Positions 1-6,836 of a stretch of DNA of 10,437 nt are shown piece after piece; positions within the stretch are counted from its first letter, which is position 1; each line of letters starts with the position of its first letter. The DNA is taken from contig JADFWF010000197.1 in assembly GCA_015222965.1 (NCBI GenBank), forward strand, positions 1 through 10,437, in the 5' to 3' direction. This stretch comes from Pseudomonadota bacterium (lineage in GTDB: Bacteria; Pseudomonadota; Gammaproteobacteria; SZUA-229). The notes beneath the pieces are model-generated. The model was given only the letters and a program-made list of their open reading frames with translations. It was not told where the DNA came from and made no database searches. A program made the translations under genes and the position numbers.

Positions 1-1130
1 TCAACACGCTCTCTGGCCAATGCCAGCTCGGCACGAAGCTCCTGTGATGTCATCTGCGTGGGATCTTTGGCGCTCATGGTAGAGCTGCCGGCACCGGCGC
101 TGACTATCTCCAGATAAGCATCATCTTCACCAGTAATTGCTGCTCCATCCTCACTATAAGCAGCGCCACCCATGTCATCAGTCGACATCGCAGAGCTTGG
201 CTGACCGCCGGCATGTGTCTGCTGGTATTGGCGCCACAGGGCTGCTTGCTCACGTACTAAAGCACGTGCATCTTCCTGGTTAATGGAAACGATCTGATCA
301 TAATCAGGCACACGCAAGATATAACCGCGCTTTAAACCATTAATATTTTCATCAATAAAAGACTCCGGGTTGGCCCGGAGCATTGCGATCATCATCTGTT
401 CTACCGTGATACTCTGATCTGGCATCATGGCATTTGCCAGACTCCAGGCGGTATCACCCGTTTTTATCCGGTATGAGCCCGGTGGCTGATTAACTGATGT
501 CTGCTGCTGCACGTACGGCGCCGGGACAAATGCCGGGTTGAGCGGTGCTGCGGCAGGTTGCGTTGCCGCCTGTGGTGCAGGCGCAGTGCTGGCGGCCTGT
601 GGCCTTGGCGCAGCTGTCATGGCCGGTGTAACTACCGGAACAACATTGCTACTGCCGCCTGAATCTGGGCGAAATGCAGCGTCACTCTGAGCCGGTGCAG
701 AAGCTACACTGGCCGGTTGCGTCATAAAAACCGGTGGATCAAGTAATATCGTGTATTCACGGATCAAATGGCCATTAGGCCAGTCGATCTCAACAAGGAA
801 ATTTAAAAAAGGTTCGCGTATCGGGCTTCCTGAAGTGACGCTGATATGGGGGACATCATCAACTATTTCAGATTTAAAGCGCAGATCATTAAGTAGATAA
901 GGACGGTCTAAACCGGCACGGGTAAACTCTTTTCGAGAAGCCAGTTTAACGATGATGTTTTCAGTATTCTCTTCTGTCGCAGATAATAATTCGATGTCTG
1001 CTTTTAATTTCTGGTTAAGCGATGAGCTAACCTCAATTTCACCTAAACCCAGGGTGAAAGCCGTATTCGGCAGAAATAATGCTCCGGCCACGATGGCTAC
1101 GAGCAATTTACGAGCTGGCAATTTACGCAC
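1..1130 (-). CDS. fimV: FimV, polar peptidoglycan-binding pilus/twitching motility protein (N-terminal part, runs off window)
   Basis: The minus strand encodes the first 376 codons of FimV; the rest lies beyond base 1. FimV is an inner-membrane-anchored periplasmic protein that binds peptidoglycan and helps organise type IV pilus secretin and polar functions. A signal peptide (residues 1 to about 27, core LLVAIVAGALFL) precedes the hallmark LGLGEIEVSSSLNQ segment. Next come the conserved FimV N-terminal domain (about 28-135), a Pro/Ala/Gln-rich linker (about 138-217), a LysM domain (about 219-276, starting YRIKTGDTAWSLANAM) and the beginning of a probable coiled coil (ELRAELALARERV, 364-376). 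The start is GTG at 1130: an in-frame TGA lies six codons upstream, the nearby upstream ATG is in another frame and stops after eight codons, and an AGGGGA ribosome site sits just before the GTG. It follows asd, as in Pseudomonas. Family members are usually much longer, so most of the gene is missing. Confidence 0.93.
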   Translation of the reverse strand, partial: MRKLPARKLLVAIVAGALFLPNTAFTLGLGEIEVSSSLNQKLKADIELLSATEENTENIIVKLASRKEFTRAGLDRPYLLNDLRFKSEIVDDVPHISVTSGSPIREPFLNFLVEIDWPNGHLIREYTILLDPPVFMTQPASVASAPAQSDAAFRPDSGGSSNVVPVVTPAMTAAPRPQAASTAPAPQAATQPAAAPLNPAFVPAPYVQQQTSVNQPPGSYRIKTGDTAWSLANAMMPDQSITVEQMMIAMLRANPESFIDENINGLKRGYILRVPDYDQIVSINQEDARALVREQAALWRQYQQTHAGGQPSSAMSTDDMGGAAYSEDGAAITGEDDAYLEIVSAGAGSSTMSAKDPTQMTSQELRAELALARERV

Positions 1131-1283
1131 TGGTGATCCCCTTATTCATCCCGTCGCTATCTGCTTTCGTGTGTACAGTTCAAAAACACTAAAAACAGTT
1201 ATTAACCACGATTTATTCTTATTTTTTAGCTTTAGAAGCTTATTATTAATAATATACTTTAACTATGCAGATATAACTATAGG
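1131..1283 (-). promoter_or_regulatory. asd-fimV intergenic region, probable fimV leader
   Basis: These 153 bases between asd and fimV are strongly AT-rich. They contain a perfect 14-base palindrome, TATTATTAATAATA, at 1241-1254, close to the asd stop codon. Next to it is a short AGCTT/AAGCT dyad without a T-run in the direction of transcription, so I see no convincing intrinsic terminator. The fimV ribosome site (AGGGGA) lies at the fimV end. A fimV promoter is likely here because the gap is wide and FimV function is unrelated to leucine synthesis, but I could not pick convincing -35/-10 boxes. Confidence 0.35.
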
Positions 1284-2306
1284 TTATAAATACTCTTTTA
1301 TCAAAATCTCAGCAATTTGTACGCTATTTAATGCCGCCCCTTTTCGTACATTATCAGACACTACCCACATATCCAGACCGCGTTCATGTGAAATATCTTC
1401 ACGGATTCGGCCAACATAGGTGGCATCGTGGTTTGCACCCTCTGTCACAGCGGTTGGATAGCCGCCATCTTCACGCTCATCGAGTACCACGACACCGTCC
1501 GCTTTAGATAATAATTCTGTGGCTTTTTCGGCGCTGATTTTCTCTTTGGTCTCGATATGCAGCGCTTCAGAGTGGCCATAGAAAACTGGCACGCGTACCG
1601 CAGTCGGATTCACCATGATGGATTCATCTTCAAAGATCTTGCGTGTTTCCCACACCATCTTCATCTCTTCCTTGGTATAACCGTTTTCCATAAAGACATC
1701 GATCTGCGGCAGCACGTTAAATGCGATCTGTTTTGGATAAACCTCACATTTCATCGGCTTGGCATTGAGTAATCTAGCAGTCTGTCCAGCCAGTTCTTCG
1801 ATGGCCTCTTTACCGGTACCCGAAACAGCCTGGTAAGTTGCGACATTGATGCGCTCGATACCGACCGCGTCATAGATCGGTTTTAATGCGACCAGCATCT
1901 GGATAGTCGAACAGTTAGGATTAGCGATGATACCGCGGGTTTTATGATCAGCGATAGCATGAGGATTTACTTCAGGCACTACCAGCGGAATATCATCATC
2001 GTAACGGAACTGCGAAGTATTATCGATGACCACACAACCGGCTTTTGCCGCGATCGGTGCATATTTCTCTGAAATTGAAGCACCGGCAGAAAACAGGCCT
2101 ATCTGCGCATTGGAAAAATCAAATTTATCCAGATCCTGAACCACCAGTGTTTTATCACCGAACTCAACACGTTTACCGGCAGAGCGGCTGCTGGCTAATG
2201 CATAAACTTCGCCAACCGGAAACTTGCGCTCGGCAAGTATCGATAACATGGTCTCACCGACTGCACCGGTGGCACCAACTACTGCAACATCATATGTTTT
2301 ACTCAT
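1284..2306 (-). CDS. asd: Aspartate-semialdehyde dehydrogenase
   Basis: Asd reduces L-aspartyl-4-phosphate to aspartate 4-semialdehyde with NADPH in the cytoplasm. This is the branch step to lysine and diaminopimelate, threonine, methionine and isoleucine. The 340-residue protein opens with an NADP-binding Rossmann motif (VAVVGATGAVGETML, about 7-21). The active-site cysteine is Cys132 in NPNCSTIQ, followed by the SGTGKEA segment (162-168). The catalytic histidine is most likely His245 in VFYGHSEALH. Length and the GHSEA motif match the shorter Asd branch (Gram-positive-like, Vibrio Asd2-like) rather than the roughly 370-residue E. coli type. It ends with a complete C-terminal domain, so it appears intact. 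It lies 113 nt downstream of leuB and 153 nt upstream of fimV. The ribosome site (GAAAG-type) is weak, but the ATG start fits the family N-terminus exactly. Confidence 0.98.
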   Translation of the reverse strand: MSKTYDVAVVGATGAVGETMLSILAERKFPVGEVYALASSRSAGKRVEFGDKTLVVQDLDKFDFSNAQIGLFSAGASISEKYAPIAAKAGCVVIDNTSQFRYDDDIPLVVPEVNPHAIADHKTRGIIANPNCSTIQMLVALKPIYDAVGIERINVATYQAVSGTGKEAIEELAGQTARLLNAKPMKCEVYPKQIAFNVLPQIDVFMENGYTKEEMKMVWETRKIFEDESIMVNPTAVRVPVFYGHSEALHIETKEKISAEKATELLSKADGVVVLDEREDGGYPTAVTEGANHDATYVGRIREDISHERGLDMWVVSDNVRKGAALNSVQIAEILIKEYL

Positions 2307-2342
2307 AACTTTCTTTCACTAAATAATTTAAAAACAATATCA

Positions 2343-2404
2343 TCCGCAGATGAACGCAAATAAAAACTTTTCATAGTTTGTAAGTATTTGCGTTCATTCG
2401 CGGA
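2343..2404. repeat. Palindromic intergenic repeat A (asd/leuB gap)
   Basis: Two 20-base arms, 2343-2362 (beginning TCCGCAGATGAACG) and 2385-2404, are inverted copies with two mismatches, separated by a 22-base AT-rich loop. The arms resemble a short repeat that I recall from intergenic DNA of many environmental bacteria (variants of CCGCAGATGAACGCAAAT), but I could not search for copies. It fills the centre of the 113-nt leuB-asd gap and would form a hairpin in the leader of asd mRNA if the genes are co-transcribed. No T-run follows the stem on the minus strand, so it does not look like an intrinsic terminator for leuB. Confidence 0.75.
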
Positions 2405-2419
2405 AAGTTAATTTCTCTA

Positions 2420-3493
2420 TTACAACTCAGCCAATACAGCTTCACCCATTTCAACAGTACCGACTTCTTTACAGCCTTCCGCCATAATATCTGCAGTACG
2501 CAAACCTTTATCCAGTACTTTACCAACGGCGGTATCGATCTCATCGGCAAGCTCTGCATGATTAAGGGTATAACGCAGCATCATGGCAACCGATAAAATA
2601 GTCGCTAAAGGATTGGCTACGCCCTTACCTGCGATATCCGGAGCAGAACCATGGATTGGTTCATACATACCTTTAGAATTCGCATCCAGTGAAGCCGAAG
2701 GCAACATGCCGATAGAACCGGTCAACATCGCAGCAGCATCCGATAAGATATCACCGAACATATTTTTTGTGACCATAACATCAAACTGTTTTGGCCATTT
2801 CACCAGTTGCATGGCCGCGTTATCGACATACATATGGCTCAATTCAACCTCAGGATATTCGCTGGCATTCTTTGTAACTACTTCACGCCACAGTTCTGAT
2901 ACTTCAAGAACATTTGCTTTATCAACCGAACACAGTCGTTTGCCACGCTTCATTGCGATATCAAACGCAACACGGCTGATGCGATCGATCTCACTTTCTT
3001 TGTAGACCAGTGTATTGAAACCCTTACGCTCACCAGAGGCATCTGTCTCTATGCCACGAGGTTCACCAAAATAGATACCACCGGTTAATTCACGCACGAT
3101 CATGATATCCAGACCTGATACCACTTCAGGCTTTAAAGATGATGCATCAGCGAGTTGTGGATACAGAATTGCCGGACGTAAGTTGGCAAATAACTCGAGC
3201 TCAGAGCGTAAAGCAAGCAGACCACGTTCAGGACGGAGCTCACGCGCCAGTCCATCATATTGTGGGCCACCGATGGCACCAAACAATATCGCATCTGATG
3301 ATCTGGCCAGTGCCAGCGTCTCATCAGGTAATGGCTTGCCTGCCGCATCATAACCGGCACCACCGACTGGTGCTTCGTCTAACTCAACATCAAGACGGCC
3401 ATTACTCTTGTAATGATTTAATATCTTGACGGCTTCAGCAACAATTTCAATTCCGATGCCATCGCCAGGCATCACTGCAATTTTTAAACTCAT
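2420..3493 (-). CDS. leuB: 3-isopropylmalate dehydrogenase
   Basis: LeuB oxidises 3-isopropylmalate with NAD+ and decarboxylates the product to 4-methyl-2-oxopentanoate, the third committed step of leucine synthesis, as a cytoplasmic dimer. The 357-residue length is typical. Visible family features are the N-terminal [10 protein letters not shown] segment (8-17), the substrate-binding arginines in [17 protein letters not shown] (Arg96, Arg106) and in [17 protein letters not shown] (Arg134), and Lys192 in DKANVLE. Metal-binding aspartates follow: Asp224 in [10 protein letters not shown], and Asp248 and Asp252 in the [19 protein letters not shown] signature. The NAD site is [13 protein letters not shown] with downstream Asn294. 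A GAGAG ribosome site precedes the ATG. It is separated from leuD by 192 nt largely taken up by a palindromic repeat, so its expression relative to leuCD may be modulated there. Nothing suggests inactivation. Confidence 0.98.
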   Translation of the reverse strand: MSLKIAVMPGDGIGIEIVAEAVKILNHYKSNGRLDVELDEAPVGGAGYDAAGKPLPDETLALARSSDAILFGAIGGPQYDGLARELRPERGLLALRSELELFANLRPAILYPQLADASSLKPEVVSGLDIMIVRELTGGIYFGEPRGIETDASGERKGFNTLVYKESEIDRISRVAFDIAMKRGKRLCSVDKANVLEVSELWREVVTKNASEYPEVELSHMYVDNAAMQLVKWPKQFDVMVTKNMFGDILSDAAAMLTGSIGMLPSASLDANSKGMYEPIHGSAPDIAGKGVANPLATILSVAMMLRYTLNHAELADEIDTAVGKVLDKGLRTADIMAEGCKEVGTVEMGEAVLAEL

Positions 3494-3567
3494 GTTTCTC
3501 TCTTAAATAAAATCCCACAAAAATGGGAAGCTAATTATACGTTAATTTATAACACCGCTCCGAAATC

Positions 3568-3682
3568 AAAATCTTTTTTTCACCACAGAGGCACAGAGAA
3601 AAATCTTTGTATTGTTAATTACGCCGCAGGCGCTGTTAACAAAATAAAACTCTGTGTTCTCTGTGCCTCTGTGGTTTAAGAT
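3568..3682. repeat. Palindromic intergenic repeat B (leuB/leuD gap)
   Basis: Two perfect 18-base inverted arms lie at 3583-3600 (beginning CCACAGAGGCACAGAG) and 3657-3674. They can extend outward through an interrupted AAAATCTT/AAGATTTT pairing. The arms are built from a CTCTGTG heptamer: two copies in the left arm, and three in and beside the right arm (3650, 3659, 3667). The loop holds a second hairpin (CGCC-GCA-GGCG at 3622-3632, flanked by GTTAA/TTAAC). The CACAGAGGCACAGAG motif resembles a dispersed repeat that I recall from intergenic DNA of many environmental bacteria. Its outer edge abuts the leuD stop codon. On the minus strand no U-run follows the stem, so a simple terminator for leuD is unlikely. 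Confidence 0.8.
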
Positions 3683-3685
3683 TTT

Positions 3686-4321
3686 TTAAAACAACCAGGG
3701 CGCGGTTTGCTTTCGATTTTCTTCGTAAGTTTTTATCTGATCTGCATACTGTAATGTTAACGCTATATCATCCAGACCATTCAACATACAATGCTTACGA
3801 AATACATCAATTTCAAATGATGCAATCTCTTCGCCTTCACAACTGACGGTTTGCGCCTCAAGATCGATAGAAACTTCAAGGCCATGTTTTGCAGACACCC
3901 GATTGAACAGATCATCAACAACAGCCGCATCTAACGCGATCGGTAGCAGACCATTTTTAAAACTGTTATTAAAAAATATATCAGCAAAACTCGGTGCGAT
4001 CACAGCACGGAAACCAAAATCATCTAACGCCCATACCGCATGTTCACGCGATGAGCCGCAACCGAAATTTTCGCGCGCAAGCAATATCGTCGCTTTATCA
4101 AACGGCGGTTGATTTAAAATAAACTCCGGATTTATCTTACGGCCTGCATTATCGGTATCAGGGCCACCTTCATCAAGATAACGCCAGTCATCAAAAGCAT
4201 TCGGTCCAAAACCCGAACGTTTTATCGATTTTAAAAACTGCTTTGGAATTATCGCATCAGTATCGACATTCGGTCGATCAAGAGGAGCGACTATTCCTGT
4301 GTGTTGGGTAAATGACTGCAT
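3686..4321 (-). CDS. leuD: 3-isopropylmalate dehydratase small subunit
   Basis: LeuD is the swivel-domain subunit of isopropylmalate isomerase. With LeuC it converts 2-isopropylmalate to 3-isopropylmalate in leucine synthesis. The 211 residues match the usual length. The N-terminus [20 protein letters not shown] followed by [13 protein letters not shown] is the standard opening of the family. [15 protein letters not shown] (85-99) is the conserved loop that contributes substrate-contacting residues. The C-terminal [20 protein letters not shown] is also typical. An AAGG ribosome site lies about 9 nt upstream of the ATG. It is 45 nt downstream of the entericidin-like gene and is therefore separated from leuC, its obligate partner, by that small secreted product. 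It appears intact. Confidence 0.97.
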   Translation of the reverse strand: MQSFTQHTGIVAPLDRPNVDTDAIIPKQFLKSIKRSGFGPNAFDDWRYLDEGGPDTDNAGRKINPEFILNQPPFDKATILLARENFGCGSSREHAVWALDDFGFRAVIAPSFADIFFNNSFKNGLLPIALDAAVVDDLFNRVSAKHGLEVSIDLEAQTVSCEGEEIASFEIDVFRKHCMLNGLDDIALTLQYADQIKTYEENRKQTAPWLF

Positions 4322-4360
4322 TCAGATTGCCTTTGTAATTAATCGCCTATGTAGATAACC

Positions 4361-4373
4361 GGACTGCTAGTCC
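4361..4373 (-). other. Small perfect hairpin at the end of the entericidin-like gene
   Basis: GGACT-GCT-AGTCC is a perfect 5-bp inverted repeat with a three-base loop. On the minus strand it straddles the TAG stop codon of the entericidin-like gene and lies about 40 nt before the leuD start. No T-run follows, so it is not a convincing terminator. It could affect processing or coupling in the leuC-leuD transcript, but it is small enough to be chance. Confidence 0.3.
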
Positions 4374-4588
4374 TCTTTGTTATCGTCTTCATCCTCGGAG
4401 TCTTTTTTCTTAGCATCTGCCTCTGCTTTATTCCCCGCTTCACTGATCGCACCGGGTGCTTCTTTACCGCCTTCTTCAGCATTACCCACACCGGTTCTCA
4501 CTCCAGCACCGATCTCTTGCAAAGTTTCGTCCAAACTCCAGCCAGTAAGCACCGTCAACATCAGCGCGACTAAAACTAATTTTTTCAT
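4367..4588 (-). CDS. Entericidin-like small secreted peptide with altered lipobox
   Basis: This 73-residue product has the architecture of entericidin A/B-family lipoproteins, small secreted envelope peptides. A Lys-Lys n-region and hydrophobic core (MKKLVLVALMLTVLTG) are followed by a Gly-rich DETLQEIGAGVRTGVGNAEE segment. The position after LTG, where entericidins carry the lipidated cysteine, is Trp17 (TGG codon, one base from TGC/TGT). As read, lipoprotein maturation is impossible. It also ends in a very acidic tail (KKKDSEDEDDNKED), longer than the compact ends typical of the family. I chose the ATG at 4588 because GAGG sits 8 nt upstream and the leuC stop is 19 nt upstream. An earlier in-frame ATG at 4621 would overlap leuC and place charged residues before the signal. 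As I recall, a small entericidin gene between leuC and leuD occurs in other proteobacteria, which supports the family call. The function of this copy is unknown. Confidence 0.72.
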   Translation of the reverse strand: MKKLVLVALMLTVLTGWSLDETLQEIGAGVRTGVGNAEEGGKEAPGAISEAGNKAEADAKKKDSEDEDDNKED

Positions 4589-4607
4589 ATCTATATCCTC
4601 GGATAAT

Positions 4608-6005
4608 TTATATTTTTGCAAAATGGCCGTTAATAGCTGCAGCCGCAGCCATCGCAGGGCTCACCAGGTGTGTGCGACCACCCTGCCCCTGCCTGCCTTC
4701 AAAATTACGGTTCGACGTCGAAGCACAACGTTCGCCTGACTCCAGCCGGTCAGCATTCATCGCCAGGCACATCGAACAACCCGGCTCACGCCATTCGAAA
4801 CCGGCTTCAGTAAATATTTTATCAAGACCTTCTTCTTCAGCCTGTTTTTTTACTAAACCTGAACCTGGAACAACCATGGCGAGTTTAATATTATCAGCGA
4901 CCTGTTTCCCCTGAGCAATGTTGGCAGCTTCACGCAGATCTTCTATGCGTGAATTAGTACATGAGCCAATAAAGACTTTGTCGACCATGATTTCATTTAT
5001 CGGCGTGCCCGCTTCAAGCCCCATATAAGCCAGTGCTTTGCGCATGCCATCGGCCTTCACCTTATCATCCTCATCATCCGGATCCGGTACCACCGCCCCG
5101 ATATCAACAACCATTTCAGGTGAGGTACCCCAGGTTACCTGCGGTTTAATATCGGCGGCATTTAGATGCACTACCTCATCAAATTCTGCACCGTCATCAG
5201 TGTGCAAGGTGGACCAGTAAGCATTTGCTTTTTCTAATGTTTCACCGGCGGGTGAATAAGGCCGTCCTTTTACATAATCCAAAGTGGTCTGATCGACAGC
5301 TACCATGCCGGCACGGGCACCCGCTTCGATCGCCATATTACAAACCGTCATACGCCCTTCTATCGATAATGCGCGGATCGCGTCGCCACCAAACTCGATG
5401 GCATAACCAGTACCGCCCGCAGTACCCAACTCACTGATAATCGCCAGTACAATATCTTTTGCGGTCACCCCTGCGTGTACTTCACCATCAACAGAAACCA
5501 GCATGTTCTTACTTTTGTTCTGCATCAGACACTGCGTCGCCAGAACGTGTTCGACTTCCGAAGTACCTATACCAAATGCCAGGGCACCAAACGCGCCGTG
5601 TGTTGATGTATGAGAATCGCCGCAGACCACAGTCATACCCGGCAAGGTTGCACCCTGCTCCGGACCGATCACATGCACGATGCCCTGACGCACATCAGAC
5701 ATATCAAATTCGGTCAAACCAAACTCTTTGCAGTTATTGTCCAGTGTCTCGACCTGCAATCTTGCAACAGGATCAGTAATGCCCTGGCTGCGGTCAGTAG
5801 TTGGCACGTTGTGGTCAGGCACCGCAACGACCGAACTGGTTCGCCAGGGCTGGCGGCCCGCTATACGCAGCCCTTCAAAAGCCTGCGGCGACGTTACCTC
5901 ATGTACCAGGTGACGATCGATATAGATCAATGCAGTGCCGTCATCTTCACTGCGCACCACATGTTCATCCCACAATTTATCGTAGAGTGTTTTTGCTTTG
6001 TTCAT
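4608..6005 (-). CDS. leuC: 3-isopropylmalate dehydratase large subunit
   Basis: LeuC is the [4Fe-4S]-containing aconitase-type subunit of isopropylmalate isomerase. It pairs with LeuD to interconvert 2- and 3-isopropylmalate in the cytoplasm. The 465 residues match the bacterial family length. The three cluster ligands are visible: Cys349 in FIGSCTNSR, and Cys410 and Cys413 in [32 protein letters not shown] (from about 127) and the [19 protein letters not shown] end are family landmarks. The [12 protein letters not shown] opening sets the ATG start at 6005, although the ribosome site is weak (only a GGT/GATG-like stretch). It begins 32 nt after the stop of the upstream YbhB-like gene, leaving little room for its own promoter unless that lies inside the neighbour. 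It ends 19 nt before the entericidin-like gene. An Asp/Glu-rich stretch at 308-315 (DPDDEDDK) is a surface loop and not a sign of damage. Confidence 0.98.
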   Translation of the reverse strand: MNKAKTLYDKLWDEHVVRSEDDGTALIYIDRHLVHEVTSPQAFEGLRIAGRQPWRTSSVVAVPDHNVPTTDRSQGITDPVARLQVETLDNNCKEFGLTEFDMSDVRQGIVHVIGPEQGATLPGMTVVCGDSHTSTHGAFGALAFGIGTSEVEHVLATQCLMQNKSKNMLVSVDGEVHAGVTAKDIVLAIISELGTAGGTGYAIEFGGDAIRALSIEGRMTVCNMAIEAGARAGMVAVDQTTLDYVKGRPYSPAGETLEKANAYWSTLHTDDGAEFDEVVHLNAADIKPQVTWGTSPEMVVDIGAVVPDPDDEDDKVKADGMRKALAYMGLEAGTPINEIMVDKVFIGSCTNSRIEDLREAANIAQGKQVADNIKLAMVVPGSGLVKKQAEEEGLDKIFTEAGFEWREPGCSMCLAMNADRLESGERCASTSNRNFEGRQGQGGRTHLVSPAMAAAAAINGHFAKI

Positions 6006-6037
6006 ATTAAATCATCTACCGTGCTTATCGGCCGTAC

Positions 6038-6571
6038 TCAACGACCAAAATAAGCCATGATGCTCGCTTTGGCGGTCGCATGGCTATTTATAAAGAAACC
6101 TATTAATTCAGGGCGAGCATCCTGGTTCTGCTCAATTTTTTCTGTGTCCAATGCATACACCGTAAAAATATAACGATGCGGTTTGTCACCTTTTGGCGGG
6201 CACGCACCACCAAAACCATTGCTGCCGTAACTGGTCATACTTTCAACTGAACCTTTCGGCATGTTCTTGCCGCTATCGCCAGTATTTATATGATCAACTG
6301 CCGATTTGATATTAAAAACCACCCAGTGCCACCAGCCACTGCCTGTGGGCGCATCGGGATCATAAGCCGTTATCGCAAAACTTTTAGTGCCTGCCGGTGC
6401 ATTGCTCCAGCTTAACTGCGGTGATATATTTTTACCGCTGCAGCCAAAACTGTTAAAGACCTGGTCATTGGCGATCTGGCCCTGCACATCAGAACTCGTC
6501 AGGTAAAATCCTTCAGCCCATACATTTGATACTGCTACAGACAACAATATAAAAAGCGCTTTCTTTAACAT
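6038..6571 (-). CDS. Secreted YbhB/YbcL-family (PEBP-like, Raf kinase inhibitor-like) protein
   Basis: The 177-residue product belongs to the bacterial phosphatidylethanolamine-binding-protein superfamily; its physiological ligand is generally unknown. A signal peptide (MLKKALFILLSVAVSNVWA, probable cleavage before Glu20) sends it to the periplasm, unlike cytoplasmic E. coli YbhB. Family motifs forming the anion-binding pocket are present: AYDPDAPTGSGWWHWVVFNI (69-88, containing DPDAP and the HW pair) and YGSNGFGGACPPKGDKPHRY (115-134). Cys44 and Cys124 could form a disulfide in the periplasm. I chose the ATG at 6571 because AGGAGAG lies directly upstream and it starts the signal peptide; an in-frame TTG at 6595 would add eight residues with no benefit. 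The gene ends 32 nt before leuC on the same strand, so it may be the first gene of the leu transcript. No metabolic link to leucine is evident. Confidence 0.93.
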   Translation of the reverse strand: MLKKALFILLSVAVSNVWAEGFYLTSSDVQGQIANDQVFNSFGCSGKNISPQLSWSNAPAGTKSFAITAYDPDAPTGSGWWHWVVFNIKSAVDHINTGDSGKNMPKGSVESMTSYGSNGFGGACPPKGDKPHRYIFTVYALDTEKIEQNQDARPELIGFFINSHATAKASIMAYFGR

Positions 6572-6836
6572 GAGACTCTCTCCTGATCGGCACAAATGAT
6601 TTCAGATGGTGGAAGGATACGGCCATTCAACACATAAAACAAATTCATAATATTTATATTATTGATTACTTTTAGTTATATATGAAATATACTCCCCTGT
6701 GGTAACAACTTATATCGAAATCTGAAAATCAAGAAAGTCACTGTCATTGCGAGCGAAGCGTGGCAATCCCATGTAGAAGATTGCCGCGCTTCGCTCGCAA
6801 TGACGATAAACAGAAAACGTCACTACTCATCATATT
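6572..6836. promoter_or_regulatory. Divergent promoter region between the YbhB-like/leu genes and lysR
   Basis: This 265-base gap lies between the two divergent start codons and must contain the promoters for both directions. The half nearer the YbhB-like gene is very AT-rich and carries an interrupted palindrome, ATAATAT-TT-ATATTAT, at 6647-6662. This is a reasonable candidate for a LysR-type binding dyad, since these regulators bind AT-rich interrupted palindromes and usually act on the divergent gene. I cannot assign -10/-35 boxes with confidence, and I see no leucine-rich leader peptide. The half nearer lysR is taken up by palindromic repeat C. Confidence 0.45.
6743..6804. repeat. Palindromic intergenic repeat C (upstream of lysR)
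   Basis: Two 26-base arms, 6743-6768 (beginning GTCATTGCGAGCGAAGCG) and 6779-6804, are inverted copies that differ at one position, a T that would form a G-U wobble in RNA. The loop is 10 bases. It is markedly GC-richer than its surroundings. The GTCATTGCGAGC...GCAATC core closely resembles a dispersed palindromic repeat that I recall from intergenic regions of several unrelated bacteria, including rickettsiae. It ends 32 nt before the lysR start codon, so it may lie in the lysR leader or separate its promoter from the gene. No T-run follows either side. Confidence 0.85.

Noticed and set aside
952..1419. Plus-strand open frame of 155 codons across the start of fimV and the end of asd
   Set aside because: It is antisense to two well-supported genes and their spacer, and its translation shows no domain or signal pattern.
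3514..3527. CCCA/TGGG hairpin before leuB followed by a T-rich stretch on the minus strand, considered as a terminator or attenuator
   Set aside because: The stem is only 4 bp and the following sequence is interrupted by A and G; it is too weak to call.
3583..3674. Repeat B as an intrinsic terminator for leuD
   Set aside because: On the minus strand the stem is followed by a purine-rich GGTGAAAAAAAG run and not by a U-tract.
4367..4621. Longer 84-residue version of the entericidin-like gene starting at 4621
   Set aside because: It would overlap the end of leuC, bury the signal peptide behind a charged leader and ignore the well-placed GAGG ribosome site before the ATG at 4588.
6572..6595. 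TTG start at 6595 for the YbhB-like gene
   Set aside because: The ATG at 6571 has an AGGAGAG site just upstream and directly begins a good signal peptide.
6572..6720. Leucine-codon leader peptide (attenuation) upstream of the leu cluster
   Set aside because: No short frame with clustered Leu codons, ribosome site and following terminator stem was found on the minus strand.
2343..6804. The inverted repeats considered as a CRISPR array
   Set aside because: The three repeats are unrelated in sequence, each occurs as one palindromic pair, and there are no regularly spaced direct copies or spacers.
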